Program-made: the position numbers and the translations under genes
Shown: positions 37,526 to 47,349 of the stretch, one piece after another
Position numbering within the stretch: the first letter of the stretch is position 1
Layout of the letters: each line of letters begins with the position of its first letter
Notes under the pieces: model-generated
What the model saw: only the letters and a program-made list of their open reading frames with translations
The model's database searches: none
Told to the model about the DNA's origin: nothing
From: Thalassovita mangrovi
Lineage (GTDB): Bacteria; Pseudomonadota; Alphaproteobacteria; Rhodobacterales; Rhodobacteraceae
Length of the DNA stretch: 64,000 nucleotides
Reading direction: 5' to 3'
Assembly: GCF_009857745.1 (NCBI RefSeq)
Contig: NZ_WWEN01000004.1
Location: 1 to 64,000, forward strand

Positions 37526-38899
37526 TCAGTTCCCGCGCAGAATCTTGCCGGGGTTCATGATGTTCTGCGGGTCGAGCGCCTGTTTCACGTCGCCCATCAC
37601 GTCCCAGGCCGCGCCGTGCTCGGCATCCATGTATTTCTTCTTGCCCACCCCGATGCCGTGTTCGCCGGTCGCGGTGCCGCCCATCGCCAGCGAGCGTTCC
37701 ACCATCCGGTGCGACAGGTCCTCGACCGCCTGCACCTCGGCGGGATTTTCATCGTCGAACAGCAGGATCGCGTGGAAATTGCCGTCGCCCACATGGCCCA
37801 GGATCGGCCCGGTGATCGGCGAGGCCTCGATATCGGCGCGGGTTTCATTGACCGCGTCGGCGAGCCGCGAAATCGGCACGCAGATATCGGTGACCAGCGC
37901 CTTGGCACCGGGTTTCGACGCCAGCACCGCCCAATGGGCATGGTGGCGCATCTTCCACAGGGCGGTGCGGTCTTCGGGCTTGGTGGCCCATTCGAACCCC
38001 TTGCCGCCGTGATCGGCGACGATTTCGCCGAAGATCTCAGCCTGTTCCTGCACGCCTGCTTCCGAGCCGTGGAATTCCACCATCAGGTGGGGACACAGCG
38101 GCATGTCGGACCCCGAATAGCCGTTGAAGGCCGCCGCCGTCGCTTCGTCCACGAATTCGATCCGCGCCATCGGGATGCCCATCTGGATCGTCGCGATCAC
38201 CGCCTGCACGGCATCGTCTAGCTTGTCGAAGGCGCAGACCGCCGCCGTCACCGCCTCGGGCTGGCCCTGCAGCCGCAGGGTCAGTTCGGTGATAAGGCCA
38301 AGCGTGCCCTCGGCGCCGACGAACAGCCCGGTCAGGTCATATCCGGCCGAGGATTTGCGCGCCCGCGTGCCGGTGCGGATGATCCGCCCGTCGGCCAGCA
38401 CCACCTCGAGCCCCAGAACGTTGTCGCGCATGGTGCCGTAGCGCACCGCCGTGGTGCCGCTGGCCCGGGTTGAGGCCATGCCGCCGATCGAAGCATTCGC
38501 CCCGGGATCGACCGGGAAAAACAGCCCCGTCGCGCGCAGCTCGGTATTCAGCGCCTCGCGGGTGATGCCGGGCTGGACGGAGACATCCATATCCTCGGCG
38601 CCGACCCGCAGCACCTTGTTCATGTTGCGGAAATCGACCGAGATACCGCCCTGGAACGCCTGCGCCTGACCTTCGAGCGAGGTGCCCGCGCCCCAGCCCA
38701 CCACCGGGCAGCCGTTGCGGGCGCAGATTTTCACGATCTCCGACACTTCCTCGGTGCTTTCGGGATAGGCGACCGCATCGGGCGGGGTCAGCGGGAAATG
38801 CGATTCCGAGGCGCCATGCTGCTCAAGATCGGACTTGGAGCGGCTCAGGCGTTGGCCTAGTAAGGAAGAAAGCTCTTCAAGTGCGGTCTCGATCGTCAT
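37526..38899 (-). CDS. FAD-linked oxidase, D-lactate dehydrogenase/GlcD type
   Basis: A 457-residue VAO-family flavoprotein oxidising a D-2-hydroxy acid such as D-lactate or glycolate. The FAD domain has GWGAGTSLEGQ (about 68-78), then PVDPGANASIGGMASTRASG and GLFVGAEGTLGLITELTLRL. The C-terminal substrate domain has GHVGDGNFHAILLFD, GTATGEHGIGVGKKKYM and LDPQNIMNPGKIL. The His and Glu of GEHGIG are the usual metal or substrate site. A single-gene unit, not followed by glcE/glcF, which favours a D-lactate dehydrogenase over glycolate oxidase subunit D. The exact substrate is not fixed by sequence. Confidence 0.88.
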   Translation of the reverse strand: MTIETALEELSSLLGQRLSRSKSDLEQHGASESHFPLTPPDAVAYPESTEEVSEIVKICARNGCPVVGWGAGTSLEGQAQAFQGGISVDFRNMNKVLRVGAEDMDVSVQPGITREALNTELRATGLFFPVDPGANASIGGMASTRASGTTAVRYGTMRDNVLGLEVVLADGRIIRTGTRARKSSAGYDLTGLFVGAEGTLGLITELTLRLQGQPEAVTAAVCAFDKLDDAVQAVIATIQMGIPMARIEFVDEATAAAFNGYSGSDMPLCPHLMVEFHGSEAGVQEQAEIFGEIVADHGGKGFEWATKPEDRTALWKMRHHAHWAVLASKPGAKALVTDICVPISRLADAVNETRADIEASPITGPILGHVGDGNFHAILLFDDENPAEVQAVEDLSHRMVERSLAMGGTATGEHGIGVGKKKYMDAEHGAAWDVMGDVKQALDPQNIMNPGKILRGN

Positions 38900-38978
38900 T
38901 ATGGGCCTCCCGTGGTAATCGCGGGGAACCTATGCCAACGGGATCGGCGGGAAAAGGGCGAAAGCGCAGAGAGAGGCG

Positions 38979-40667
38979 ATGGCAGAGCGGATCACCACCC
39001 AGCTGGCGAAACTGACGGGGGCCTGGATCGGGTCCTTTGCCGATCCGCTTCGGCTGATGCGCCGCAGCGGCCACAGCCAGGTCCGGTTCTGGTTCCTGGC
39101 CGCGCTGATCGGTGCGACGGCGGGATTTGCCGCGCTGTTCTTCCGCAAGGGGATCGAAACGCTGCAGGCCTACCTGTACGGCACCGACGACACCCTGCAC
39201 CTGCACAGCTTTGCCGAAACGCTGCCCTGGTACTGGGTGCTGGGCCTGCCGATCGTCGGCGGGCTGGTGACCGGTCTGATCCTGCACCTGTTCACCCCCG
39301 ACGCGCGGGTGCGTTCGGTCGCCGACGTGATCCACGGCGCGGCGATGCAGGACGGTCGGGTGGAAACCCGCGAAGGCGTCGCGTCAGCCTTCGCCTCGCT
39401 CATCACGCTCAGCACCGGCGGGTCGACCGGGCGAGAAGGCCCGGTTGTGCATATGGCGGCGGTGATCGCCAGCCGGGTCAGCAAATGGATCGGTGCCGAC
39501 GGGCTGACCGCGCGCGACCTGCTGGGCTGTGCCGTGGCCGCCGCCGTGTCGGCCAGTTTCAACGCCCCCATCGCCGGGGCGCTGTTCGCGCTGGAGGTGG
39601 TGCTGCGCCATTTCGCTGTGCATGCCTTCGCCCCGATCGTGATCGCCAGCGTGGCAGGCACCATCATCAACCGGCTGGAATATGGCGGCATCACCGAATT
39701 TCACCTGCCGGAGGGCAACGTGTTGGAATTCTATGTCGAACTGCCTGCCTTCGTGATGCTGGGGCTGGTCTGCGGCGTGGTGGCCAGCGTGGTGATGCGC
39801 TCGGTCTTCTTTGCCGAGGACCTGGGCAACGCCATCGAGGACCGCACCGGGATGCCGCGCTGGTTGCGCCCGGCACTGGCCGGGGCGGCCCTGGGCGGCA
39901 TCGCGATCTGGTTCCCGCATATCATCGGGGTCGGTTATGAAACCACCTCGGCCACGCTGACCGGGCAGATCGTGCTGGGCCAAGCCATCGGGTTTGCAGT
40001 GGTCAAGGTGATCGCGGTGGCGATCACCATGGCGGGCCGGATGGGGGGCGGGATGTTTTCACCCTCGCTGATGATCGGGGCGCTGACCGGGCTGTCCTTC
40101 GGGCTGATCGCGACGGGGGTGTTTCCCGAAGTGTCAGGCTCGCACACGCTTTACGCGCTGGCCGGGATGGGGGCGGTGGCCGCCGCGGTGCTGGGCGCGC
40201 CGATTTCCACCACCATGATCGTGTTTGAGCTGACCGGCGACTGGCAGACCGGGCTGGCGGTGATGGTGGCGGTGTCGCTGTCCACCGCGCTGGCCTCGCG
40301 GCTGGTCGACCGGTCCTTCTTCCTGACCCAGCTGGAACGGCGCGGCGTGCACCTGGCCGCCGGGCCGCAGGCTTATCTGCTGGCGATGTTCCGTGCCGCC
40401 ACCTTGATGCGCCGCAACGACGATCCCGGCGCCGCCGACGCCACCCGTTGCGAGGAAATGATCGAGGACGGCATCTTCATCGACGGCGAGGCGACGCTGG
40501 AAGAGGCGATGCCGCTCTTTGACAAGGCCGGCGTGCCCTTCATTCCCGTGGTGGGCCGCCCCGACGCCGAAGGCGAACGCGAATTGCACGGGGCGTTGTT
40601 CCATGTCGATGCGCTGAAAACCTACAACAGCGCCCTGGCCGCCACCGCGGCCGAGGAACACAGCTGA
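38979..40667 (+). CDS. ClC-type chloride channel/transporter with C-terminal CBS-like domain
   Basis: A 562-residue membrane protein with the ClC fold of about 18 helices. The ion-path motifs are GGSTGREGPVVHMAAV (GREGP with the gating Glu, about 148-152), GALFALEVVLRHF, and GRMGGGMFSPSLMIGALTG (GGxFxP). The gating Glu is present, so it may be an H+/Cl- antiporter. Residues about 480-555 (MIEDGIFIDGEATLEEAMPLFDKAGVPFIPVV) look like one CBS motif, less than the pair in eukaryotic ClCs. It starts at ATG 38979 after AGAGAGAGGCG. Confidence 0.9.
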   Translation: MAERITTQLAKLTGAWIGSFADPLRLMRRSGHSQVRFWFLAALIGATAGFAALFFRKGIETLQAYLYGTDDTLHLHSFAETLPWYWVLGLPIVGGLVTGLILHLFTPDARVRSVADVIHGAAMQDGRVETREGVASAFASLITLSTGGSTGREGPVVHMAAVIASRVSKWIGADGLTARDLLGCAVAAAVSASFNAPIAGALFALEVVLRHFAVHAFAPIVIASVAGTIINRLEYGGITEFHLPEGNVLEFYVELPAFVMLGLVCGVVASVVMRSVFFAEDLGNAIEDRTGMPRWLRPALAGAALGGIAIWFPHIIGVGYETTSATLTGQIVLGQAIGFAVVKVIAVAITMAGRMGGGMFSPSLMIGALTGLSFGLIATGVFPEVSGSHTLYALAGMGAVAAAVLGAPISTTMIVFELTGDWQTGLAVMVAVSLSTALASRLVDRSFFLTQLERRGVHLAAGPQAYLLAMFRAATLMRRNDDPGAADATRCEEMIEDGIFIDGEATLEEAMPLFDKAGVPFIPVVGRPDAEGERELHGALFHVDALKTYNSALAATAAEEHS

Positions 40668-40673
40668 TCCGGA

Positions 40674-41141
40674 TCAGAAGACGGGCTTTTCCAGCATAAG
40701 CCAGACGATCCCCAGCACCGCGAAGAAGGCCGGGAAGCCGCAGGCGAACCACAGCCGGTACAGCCGGTGATAGGCCGCGGGCAGGGGGGCGCCCCGATCA
40801 CGCGCGGTGCGCGCCAGGTTGCGCATCCTGATCTGCATCCACACCACCGGCAGCCAGAACGCCCCGACGAACAGGTAGAGCAGTAGCGATACGGCCACCC
40901 AGCCTTCGAACAGGGGGTATCCTGCAGCGCGCGCCAGAAGATAGCCGGTGATCGGCTGCGCGATGGCGGCGGTGGCAGTGAACACGGTATCGGCCAGCAC
41001 CACGATCCCGGCGACATGGGCGATCAGCGCCGGATCGCGGCTGCGGTTCGAAATCACCATGAAAAAGGCGATCCCCGCCCCGGTGCCCAACAGAACCGTC
41101 GCCCCGATCACGTGCAGGTATCTCAGAACTTCATAGCTCAT
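40674..41141 (-). CDS. DUF2269 integral membrane protein
   Basis: A 155-residue protein with four hydrophobic helices. It opens YEVLRYLHVIGATVLLGTGAGIAFFM, the DUF2269 hallmark, with a His in helix 1 that could bind a cofactor. The loop RDPALIAHVAGIVVLADTVFTATAAIAQPITGYLL is also conserved. Function unknown. Its ATG overlaps the stop of the SDR-DoxX gene by four bases, so the two are translated together. It ends 6 nt from the convergent ClC gene. Confidence 0.82.
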   Translation of the reverse strand: MSYEVLRYLHVIGATVLLGTGAGIAFFMVISNRSRDPALIAHVAGIVVLADTVFTATAAIAQPITGYLLARAAGYPLFEGWVAVSLLLYLFVGAFWLPVVWMQIRMRNLARTARDRGAPLPAAYHRLYRLWFACGFPAFFAVLGIVWLMLEKPVF

Positions 41142-42430
41142 CTGTCATCCGCCAGCCCAAGCACGACCAGCGCCAATCCGATCCCGGGCAATACCTTGAC
41201 GAAGGGGCCGAGCGGGTCGGCCCAGATATCCGGGGTCAGGACGGTGCCGAAGATCAGGTATCCCAGCGACACCGTGATCATGCCGATAAGGCCCGGGCGC
41301 AGCCAGCGCCGCGACAGCACCGCCAGGCCCAGCAGCAGATCGGCCAGCGCGCCAAGGGCGACCGCGCCCTGGGCAAGCCCCGTCGCCACGCCCCGTTCGG
41401 TCAGGACCGCGACGGCGGCGTCGAAGCGGATCAGCCCGATCGCGCCCGACAGGGACCAGAACAGCGCCAGCAGCAGGACCAGCAGCGGAAACAGCAGGAA
41501 CATCCGGGCGAACCAGCGTTCCTGCACCGTGGCGGGCAGCGCCGCCAGCGTTTCGTCAAGCGACCGGCAACGGAACCCGCCCGCCGCCTGCCAGGCGCCC
41601 GGATCGCCCGCGATCCCGTCCGACAGCGCCCGGATCGCGGTGCTGCGCAGCGGCGACCGCCAGCCCAGATGGCCCAGCAGGTCGGCCACGGCAGAAGACG
41701 CTTTCAGCAAGACACCGGGCAGCGGCAGGCGCAGTTTCGGATCGGATCCCCCCTGCCAGCGCCGGACCGTCTGCACCAGTTCGGGAAAGCTGCGGCTGTC
41801 GTCCTCGGTCAGGTCGGCGACGGTGCCGGAGGGGATCGCGCCCTGTGCGGCTAGCACAACCGCCCGCGCCAGATCGTCCAGCGCCACGGTCTGCACCTGC
41901 GCGCCCGGCAGGATCTGCAGCCCGACAAAGGGGATCGCTGCCGCCGCCCGCAGCAAGGCCGTGCCGCCATAGGCGGCGGGGCCGATCACCAGAACCGGCC
42001 GCAGGATCACATGGTCCAGCCCGGACCCTTGCAGGATCGCGTCGCCACGCGCCTTGGAGCGGAAGAATTCGGTCGAGGCGTGGGCGCTGACGCCGGCGGC
42101 GGAAATCTGCACCACGCGGGTCGCACTGCCCTCCAGCGCGGCGGTTATCCGTTTGACGGCGACCTCGTGAATGGCGCTCAGGTCGTCGCGCCCGCCATCC
42201 TGCAGGGCGCCCGCCGCGTTGACCACCACATCGGCATCGCGCAGCAAATCGCGCCATTCAGGGGTGTCGACCGACGGGATGTCGCGGATGATCCAGTCAA
42301 ACCCCGGCCCCATCCGCCGGGCCGCCGCCGCCGAGCGTCCCATACCGGTCACAGCGAACCCGGCCCCGGCAAGCGCGCGCATCACGGCCGACCCGATCAG
42401 CCCATAGCCGCCCAGGACCACCGCTTTCAT
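41138..42430 (-). CDS. NAD(P)-binding SDR protein fused to a DoxX-like membrane domain
   Basis: A 430-residue two-part protein. Residues 1-290 are an extended short-chain dehydrogenase/epimerase-like Rossmann domain starting VVLGGYGLIGSAVMRALAGAGF. The usual YxxxK pair is not clear (the segment reads TEFFRSKARGD), so it may be a non-catalytic NAD-binding protein. Residues about 305-430 hold four transmembrane helices resembling the DoxX-like DUF4267 family. The fusion suggests a membrane-tethered redox or quinone-related job, perhaps with the coupled DUF2269 protein. Partner and substrate are unknown. Confidence 0.8.
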   Translation of the reverse strand: MKAVVLGGYGLIGSAVMRALAGAGFAVTGMGRSAAAARRMGPGFDWIIRDIPSVDTPEWRDLLRDADVVVNAAGALQDGGRDDLSAIHEVAVKRITAALEGSATRVVQISAAGVSAHASTEFFRSKARGDAILQGSGLDHVILRPVLVIGPAAYGGTALLRAAAAIPFVGLQILPGAQVQTVALDDLARAVVLAAQGAIPSGTVADLTEDDSRSFPELVQTVRRWQGGSDPKLRLPLPGVLLKASSAVADLLGHLGWRSPLRSTAIRALSDGIAGDPGAWQAAGGFRCRSLDETLAALPATVQERWFARMFLLFPLLVLLLALFWSLSGAIGLIRFDAAVAVLTERGVATGLAQGAVALGALADLLLGLAVLSRRWLRPGLIGMITVSLGYLIFGTVLTPDIWADPLGPFVKVLPGIGLALVVLGLADDR

Positions 42431-42442
42431 GTCAAGGGCCGC

Positions 42443-42784
42443 TCAGACCCGTTCGACGGCCAGCGTATCGGACCGCGCGAAGGCCAGGTAATCCTTGATC
42501 TGCGCGATCTCCGGCTTGGGGTCTTCATAGGACCAGGCGGCGTTTTCCAAGGTCGTGCTCTTGGTGACGATGGAATAATGGGTCGCCTCGCCCTTTTTCG
42601 GGCTGGTGGTGACCTGATCGGTCTTGTCGAGGAAGGGCATCGCCACATCCCCACGCGGGAAATAGATCACCGGGGCCAGCGCCCCTTCGCTCAGCTCCAG
42701 CGCATTCTTGGTCTCGCCCAGAACGGCGCCGCCTGCGCGGACAACCCAGGTGCCTTCGGCCTTGCGGATGGTGATATCGGTCAT
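42443..42784 (-). CDS. DUF427 domain protein
   Basis: A 113-residue soluble protein covering one DUF427 domain: [39 protein letters not shown], and [33 protein letters not shown]. The domain has a beta-tent fold of unknown role. ATG 42784 is preceded by GAGAGAG. Twelve bases separate its stop from the SDR-DoxX start, so it may be the first gene of that unit. Confidence 0.85.
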   Translation of the reverse strand: MTDITIRKAEGTWVVRAGGAVLGETKNALELSEGALAPVIYFPRGDVAMPFLDKTDQVTTSPKKGEATHYSIVTKSTTLENAAWSYEDPKPEIAQIKDYLAFARSDTLAVERV

Positions 42785-42846
42785 GTCTCTCTCCCTCGTG
42801 TCTTCTTTGCCCATACCCTGTGCCCCGTCAGTATGACAGGCATATG

Positions 42847-44649
42847 TCACAGCGGTTGGGTGGCATCGCGCAACCATATACGGGCCGGGCCGCTAAGCCG
42901 AGGGCCGATTTTGTCGCGGCAGGCGTCGTGATAGGCGTTGATCCAGTCGCGTTCGCCCTGGCTCAGCATATCGGCGCGGATCAGGCGGCGGTCGATCGGC
43001 ACCCAGGTCAGGGTCTTGAAGCTCAGCATATCGCGATCGTCGGCACCGTCCAGCGCGGCGGCGTCTTCGACCACGATCAGGTTCTCGATACGGATGCCGA
43101 AGGCGCCTTCGCGGTAATAGCCCGGCTCGTTGGAGAGGATCATGCCCGGTTTCAGCGCCACCTCGGACACCCGGCTGATCCGCTGCGGCCCTTCATGGAC
43201 GCAGAGGAACACGCCAACCCCATGGCCGGTGCCGTGGTTGTAATCCAGCCCCGCCTGCCACAGCGGCGCACGCGCGATGGCATCGATATCGCGCCCGGCC
43301 AGCCCGGCGGGGAAGCGCAGCCGCGAAATCCCGATCATGCCCTGCAACACGCGGGTGAAGCAGGTCTTTTCCTCGTCCCCAACATCGCCGACAGGCAGGG
43401 TGCGGGTGATGTCGGTGGTTCCGTTCAGGTACTGCCCGCCGCTGTCCAGCACGATCATCTGGCCGTTTTCCAGCGTGGCGTTGCTGTCATGGGTCACCCG
43501 GTAGTGGATCACGGCGCCGTTCGGACCGGTGCCCGAAATGGTGTCGAAGCTGATATCGCGCAGCGCATTGGTGGCGCGGCGGCGGTTTTCCAGCTCGGTC
43601 ACCATGTCGATTTCGGTCAGGCTGCCGATGGGCTGTTCGTCGTACCAGCACAGGAATTCGCAGATCGCGGCGGCATCCATCAGGTGCGCCTCGGCCGTGT
43701 TGGCGATCTCGGTGGCGTTCTTGCAGGCCTTGGGCAGGATGCACGGATCCTGGCCCCAGGCGATCTCCACGCTCGCCGCTTGCAATTCGCGCGACACCTG
43801 CAGCGGCGCCGATCCCTTGTCGACCCGCACCGGGCCTGAAAGAGCGCGCAGCGCGCCAGCAAAGGCGTCGGGCGCTTGAATTGTGACGTCTTCGCCCAGA
43901 TGCGCGGGCTCATCGTCACCGACCTTGGCCGGATCGACGAACAGGTCCAGCTTGCCATCGTCATGCAGGATCGCCACCGCATGGGGCACCGGGTTGCGCG
44001 GGATGTCGCTGCCGCGGATGTTCAAGAGCCAGGCCAGCGAGTCGGGCAGGGTGATCACCGCCGCCCGCTGCCCGTCCTGTGCCAACCGTCCGGCCAGCCG
44101 CACGCGTTTCGCGGCGTGGCTTTCCCCGGCCAGATCGTCGGGATAGGGAAAAATCGCGCCCATCGGCGGCTCGGGCTGATCGGTCCAGATCGCGTCGACA
44201 AGGTTGCCGACTGGGCGCAGCTCTATCCCGCTGTCCTGCAACGCTTTTTCCAGCTTGCCGATTTCTTCGGCCGTGTGCAGCCAGGGATCGAAACCGACCA
44301 CGCCGCCCTGCGGCAGCTGTTCAGGCAGCCACTCGGCCAGCCCGGTTTCGGGCCAGGGCACCGGGGTGAAATGCTCCAGATCGACCTGCGCCTTGACCTG
44401 GGTGCGATAGCGCCCATCAATGAACACGCCCGCGACCTGCATCAGTGCGGCGCAGAACCCGGCCGAACCGGTGAAGCCGCTGAGCCAGGCCAGACGGCTG
44501 TCGCGCGCGGAGACATATTCGCCCTGATACATGTCCGCCCGCGGCACCAGGAACCCGGCCAGCCCTTCGGCCCCCATCGCCGCGCGCAGCGCCGCCAGCC
44601 GTGCCGCGCCCTGCGCCGGATCGGCGGTTTCTTCAAAGCTCTGGAACAT
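42847..44649 (-). CDS. pepP: Xaa-Pro aminopeptidase, M24B family
   Basis: A 600-residue metallopeptidase removing N-terminal residues before proline. Two creatinase-like N-terminal domains (about 1-300) precede the pita-bread catalytic domain. Metal ligands are visible in [17 protein letters not shown] (two Asp), [16 protein letters not shown] (His), [22 protein letters not shown] (two Glu). Length and the three-domain layout match the long eukaryote-like aminopeptidase P1 (XPNPEP1 group) rather than the short E. coli PepP. The start is ATG 44649 (MFQSFEE), preceded by GGGAGACGC. A dispersed repeat lies upstream. Confidence 0.92.
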   Translation of the reverse strand: MFQSFEETADPAQGAARLAALRAAMGAEGLAGFLVPRADMYQGEYVSARDSRLAWLSGFTGSAGFCAALMQVAGVFIDGRYRTQVKAQVDLEHFTPVPWPETGLAEWLPEQLPQGGVVGFDPWLHTAEEIGKLEKALQDSGIELRPVGNLVDAIWTDQPEPPMGAIFPYPDDLAGESHAAKRVRLAGRLAQDGQRAAVITLPDSLAWLLNIRGSDIPRNPVPHAVAILHDDGKLDLFVDPAKVGDDEPAHLGEDVTIQAPDAFAGALRALSGPVRVDKGSAPLQVSRELQAASVEIAWGQDPCILPKACKNATEIANTAEAHLMDAAAICEFLCWYDEQPIGSLTEIDMVTELENRRRATNALRDISFDTISGTGPNGAVIHYRVTHDSNATLENGQMIVLDSGGQYLNGTTDITRTLPVGDVGDEEKTCFTRVLQGMIGISRLRFPAGLAGRDIDAIARAPLWQAGLDYNHGTGHGVGVFLCVHEGPQRISRVSEVALKPGMILSNEPGYYREGAFGIRIENLIVVEDAAALDGADDRDMLSFKTLTWVPIDRRLIRADMLSQGERDWINAYHDACRDKIGPRLSGPARIWLRDATQPL

Positions 44650-44721
44650 TGCGTCTCCCAAATTCTCAATTCCCCCGGACAAGGCCATGACGCCGCCGGG
44701 TCAAACCCCAAGTCACCCCCG

Positions 44722-44830
44722 GGTTTCTTCTTGGCGAAAATACTCCCGCCGGAGGCAAATACCGAAGGAAAATGGCAGGGCCATTTTCCTGAGATATCAA
44801 GCGCGCCCGGAACGGGCGCACAATAAAAAT
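44722..44830 (-). repeat. Dispersed intergenic repeat family I, copy 5 (with two associated hairpins)
   Basis: Core at 44722-44755 (TTTCTTCTTGGC, AAAATACTCC, CGCCGG). It is followed by GGAAAATGGC/GCCATTTTCC (44769-44791) and GCGCCCG-GAA-CGGGCGC (44807-44821). It lies between cobT and the aminopeptidase gene. Confidence 0.75.
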
Positions 44831-44841
44831 CGGCTGGCTGC

Positions 44842-46716
44842 TCAGCTGGCCTTCTTGATGCCGATCATCCGCGCCCTGGCGCGGGGATCGTGATCGAACA
44901 GGCCCGCCAGTTGCTCGGTCATCGCGCCGGCTAGTTGCTCGGCATCGGTGATGGTGACGGCGTGCTGGTAATAGCGCGTCACGTCGTGGCCGATGCCGAT
45001 GGCGATCAGTTCGACCTGCTTGCGCTTCTCGACCATGGCGATCACGTCGCGTAGGTGCTTTTCCAGGTAATTGGCCGGGTTCACCGACAGGGTGGAATCG
45101 TCCACCGGGGCGCCGTCGGAAATCACCATCAGGATCTTGCGCTGCTCGGGCCGCGCCAGCATCCGCCGATGCGCCCATTCCAGCGCCTCGCCGTCGATGT
45201 TTTCCTTCAGCAGACCTTCCTTCATCATCAGGCCCAGGTTGGCCTTGGATCGCCGCATCGGCGAATCCGCCTTCTTGTAGATGATGTGGCGCAGGTCGTT
45301 CAGCCGCCCGGGCTGCTGGGGCCGGCCCTCGGCCAGCCATTTTTCGCGGCTCTGACCGCCCTTCCAGGCGCGGGTGGTGAAGCCCAGAACCTCGACCTTC
45401 ACGTCGCAGCGTTCCAGGGTGGAGGCCAGAACGTCGGCGCAGATCGCCGCGATCGAAATCGGGCGGCCGCGCATCGACCCGGAATTGTCCAGCAGCAGCG
45501 TCACCACGGTGTCGCGGAATTCGGTGTCCTTTTCGACCTTGAAGGACAAGGGCGTGGTCGGGTTGGCGATCACCCGCGCCAGACGCCCGGCATCGAGAAT
45601 GCCTTCCTCCATGTCGAACAACCAGGACCGGTTCTGCTGCGCCTGCAGGCGGCGCTGCAGCTTGTTGGCCAGACGGCTGACCGCGCCCTTCAGCGGCTCC
45701 AGCTGCTGGTCGAGATAGGCGCGCAGCCGTTCCAGCTCGGCGGGTTCGGCCAGGTCCTCGGCGGCGATTTCCTCGTCGAAGCTGCTGTCGTAGACGACGT
45801 AATTCGGATCGGCCTCGGATACCGGCGGGGCGGGCGGCTCCATCGGCGCTTCGCCATCGGGCAGCTCGGTTTCCTCGGACATTTCGTCCTCGGCCATCTC
45901 GTCCATGCTGACCTGGGCTTCGGAACTGTCCTGGGTTTCGTCCTGCGACCGTTCCGGTTCGGCCTCGGCGTCCTGATCGTCCTGGTCGTCCTGACCGGAG
46001 CTATCGGGTTCGGGCTGGTCTTCGCTGTCTTCCTCGGCGTCGTCCTGCTGGTCTTCGTCTTCCTGATCGGGATCTTCGCCCAGCTGGTCGCCATAGCCCA
46101 GATCGTCGATCACCTGGCGCGCGAAACGGGCGAAGGCGGCCTGGTCCGACAGGGTGTCCTGCAGGTTTTCCAGCGTGTCGCCAGCTTGATTTTCAATGAA
46201 GCCGCGCCACAGTTCCATCACGTTGTCGCAGGCCGGCGGCAGCGGCCGCCCGGTGGCGAGGTGACGGATCAGGTAACCGGCGGCGGTGGCCAAGGGCGCG
46301 TCCGAGGGCTGGGTGATCTGGTCAAAGCCGGCGCGGCGCGCTTCGGCTTCCAGCTTCACGTCGATATTGCCGGCGGTGCCGGGCATGTCGCGCGCGCCCA
46401 TCGCTTCGCAGCGGGCGGTTTCCATCGCCTCATAAAGGGTGCGCGCCATGTCGCCCGGCGGGGCGTAGCGGGCATGGGTCGCGTCGTCATGGTAACGGCG
46501 CTGCATCGCCAGCGCGTCGGCGGTGCCGCGGGCCAGCAGAACCTCGTCCCGCGTCATCCGGCGGCTGACCTGCGGCAGGCGCATCGTGTCACCGGCGAGC
46601 CCCGCGGGATCGACCGAATAGGCCACATTCAGTTCAGGGTCGTCGGCCATCACCTTGGTCGCTTCGGCGAGGGCCTTCTTGAACGGATCGGCGGGATTGT
46701 CGGACGGTTTCTTCAT
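44842..46716 (-). CDS. cobT: Aerobic cobaltochelatase subunit CobT
   Basis: A 624-residue subunit of the CobNST chelatase, which inserts cobalt into hydrogenobyrinic acid a,c-diamide in aerobic B12 synthesis. The N-terminal part (about 1-205) is the CobT domain. Residues about 210-310 are extremely acidic (runs of Asp/Glu/Gln/Ser), typical of CobT and BchD/ChlD. The C-terminal von Willebrand A domain has the MIDAS motif [10 protein letters not shown] (near 417) and ends [11 protein letters not shown]. CobS lies upstream on the same strand with one small gene between. CobN is not in the window. Confidence 0.95.
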   Translation of the reverse strand: MKKPSDNPADPFKKALAEATKVMADDPELNVAYSVDPAGLAGDTMRLPQVSRRMTRDEVLLARGTADALAMQRRYHDDATHARYAPPGDMARTLYEAMETARCEAMGARDMPGTAGNIDVKLEAEARRAGFDQITQPSDAPLATAAGYLIRHLATGRPLPPACDNVMELWRGFIENQAGDTLENLQDTLSDQAAFARFARQVIDDLGYGDQLGEDPDQEDEDQQDDAEEDSEDQPEPDSSGQDDQDDQDAEAEPERSQDETQDSSEAQVSMDEMAEDEMSEETELPDGEAPMEPPAPPVSEADPNYVVYDSSFDEEIAAEDLAEPAELERLRAYLDQQLEPLKGAVSRLANKLQRRLQAQQNRSWLFDMEEGILDAGRLARVIANPTTPLSFKVEKDTEFRDTVVTLLLDNSGSMRGRPISIAAICADVLASTLERCDVKVEVLGFTTRAWKGGQSREKWLAEGRPQQPGRLNDLRHIIYKKADSPMRRSKANLGLMMKEGLLKENIDGEALEWAHRRMLARPEQRKILMVISDGAPVDDSTLSVNPANYLEKHLRDVIAMVEKRKQVELIAIGIGHDVTRYYQHAVTITDAEQLAGAMTEQLAGLFDHDPRARARMIGIKKAS

Positions 46717-46790
46717 GAGATTGATAAATCACGTCCCCGGCGGAAAAGGCAAGGCGGGAATCTGTCCCAAGGGCCTTTCCGCAGCGGCGT

Positions 46791-47183
46791 TCAGCCCAAA
46801 AGCAGCGATCGGCAGGCGTCGATCTGGCGCCGGGCGATCCGCCCGGCCATCTGCGCGTCGTGACGATCCGAGTTGAACACCGCCCGGTCCAGCAGCGCGG
46901 CCTGGGCCATTTTCGCCTCGATCCGCCAATGCATCACCTCGGGGCCCTGATCGATCGGGGTGATCGCGTCGAGGATGTCGATCAGCGCGGCGCGGGCGGT
47001 TTCGGTCGCCTCGGACGCTTCCGTGTCGAACATCCACTGATATTCCATCTGCGCCGACATCCGCCCGGTGCAGGTGGCAAAGAAATGAAGCTGATCACGG
47101 GGCGCGGCGGCAGCGTCCGAAGGAATTGGGGCGCCGACCGCTGCCGCCAGCGCAAATGGGAGGAAAGTTTTTAATGCGCCCAT
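46791..47183 (-). CDS. Secreted protein of unknown function between cobS and cobT
   Basis: A 130-residue protein with a cleavable signal peptide (MGALKTFLPFALAAAVGAPIPSDAAA, signal end near residue 26). The mature part is mostly helical with two Cys (FFATCTGRM and QIDACRSLLLG) that could form a disulfide. The CTGR-M and DACRSL arrangement is seen in small Rhodobacterales periplasmic proteins, but I know no function. I chose ATG 47183 over 47204 because it fits the signal peptide. It may be in the cobS-cobT transcription unit, although a terminator precedes it. Confidence 0.7.
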   Translation of the reverse strand: MGALKTFLPFALAAAVGAPIPSDAAAAPRDQLHFFATCTGRMSAQMEYQWMFDTEASEATETARAALIDILDAITPIDQGPEVMHWRIEAKMAQAALLDRAVFNSDRHDAQMAGRIARRQIDACRSLLLG

Positions 47184-47300
47184 AATAAAATCATTATGGC
47201 ACAAAATTCGCCATAAAAGAAGGCGTTTTGAAAACTATAGCTGAGACCCGTTCGGCGGGGCGGGATTCCCGCCGCGTGTCAGCCGGTCAGCCGGGCAAAG

Positions 47301-47326
47301 AAAAAGCCCCGCAAATTGCGGGGCTT
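47301..47326 (-). terminator. Intrinsic terminator after cobS
   Basis: AAGCCCCGCAA / TTGCGGGGCTT stem, with U5 on the minus strand (plus-strand A run 47301-47305). Confidence 0.85.
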
Positions 47327-47349
47327 GTCCTGTTTCATGCCGGTCGCGA

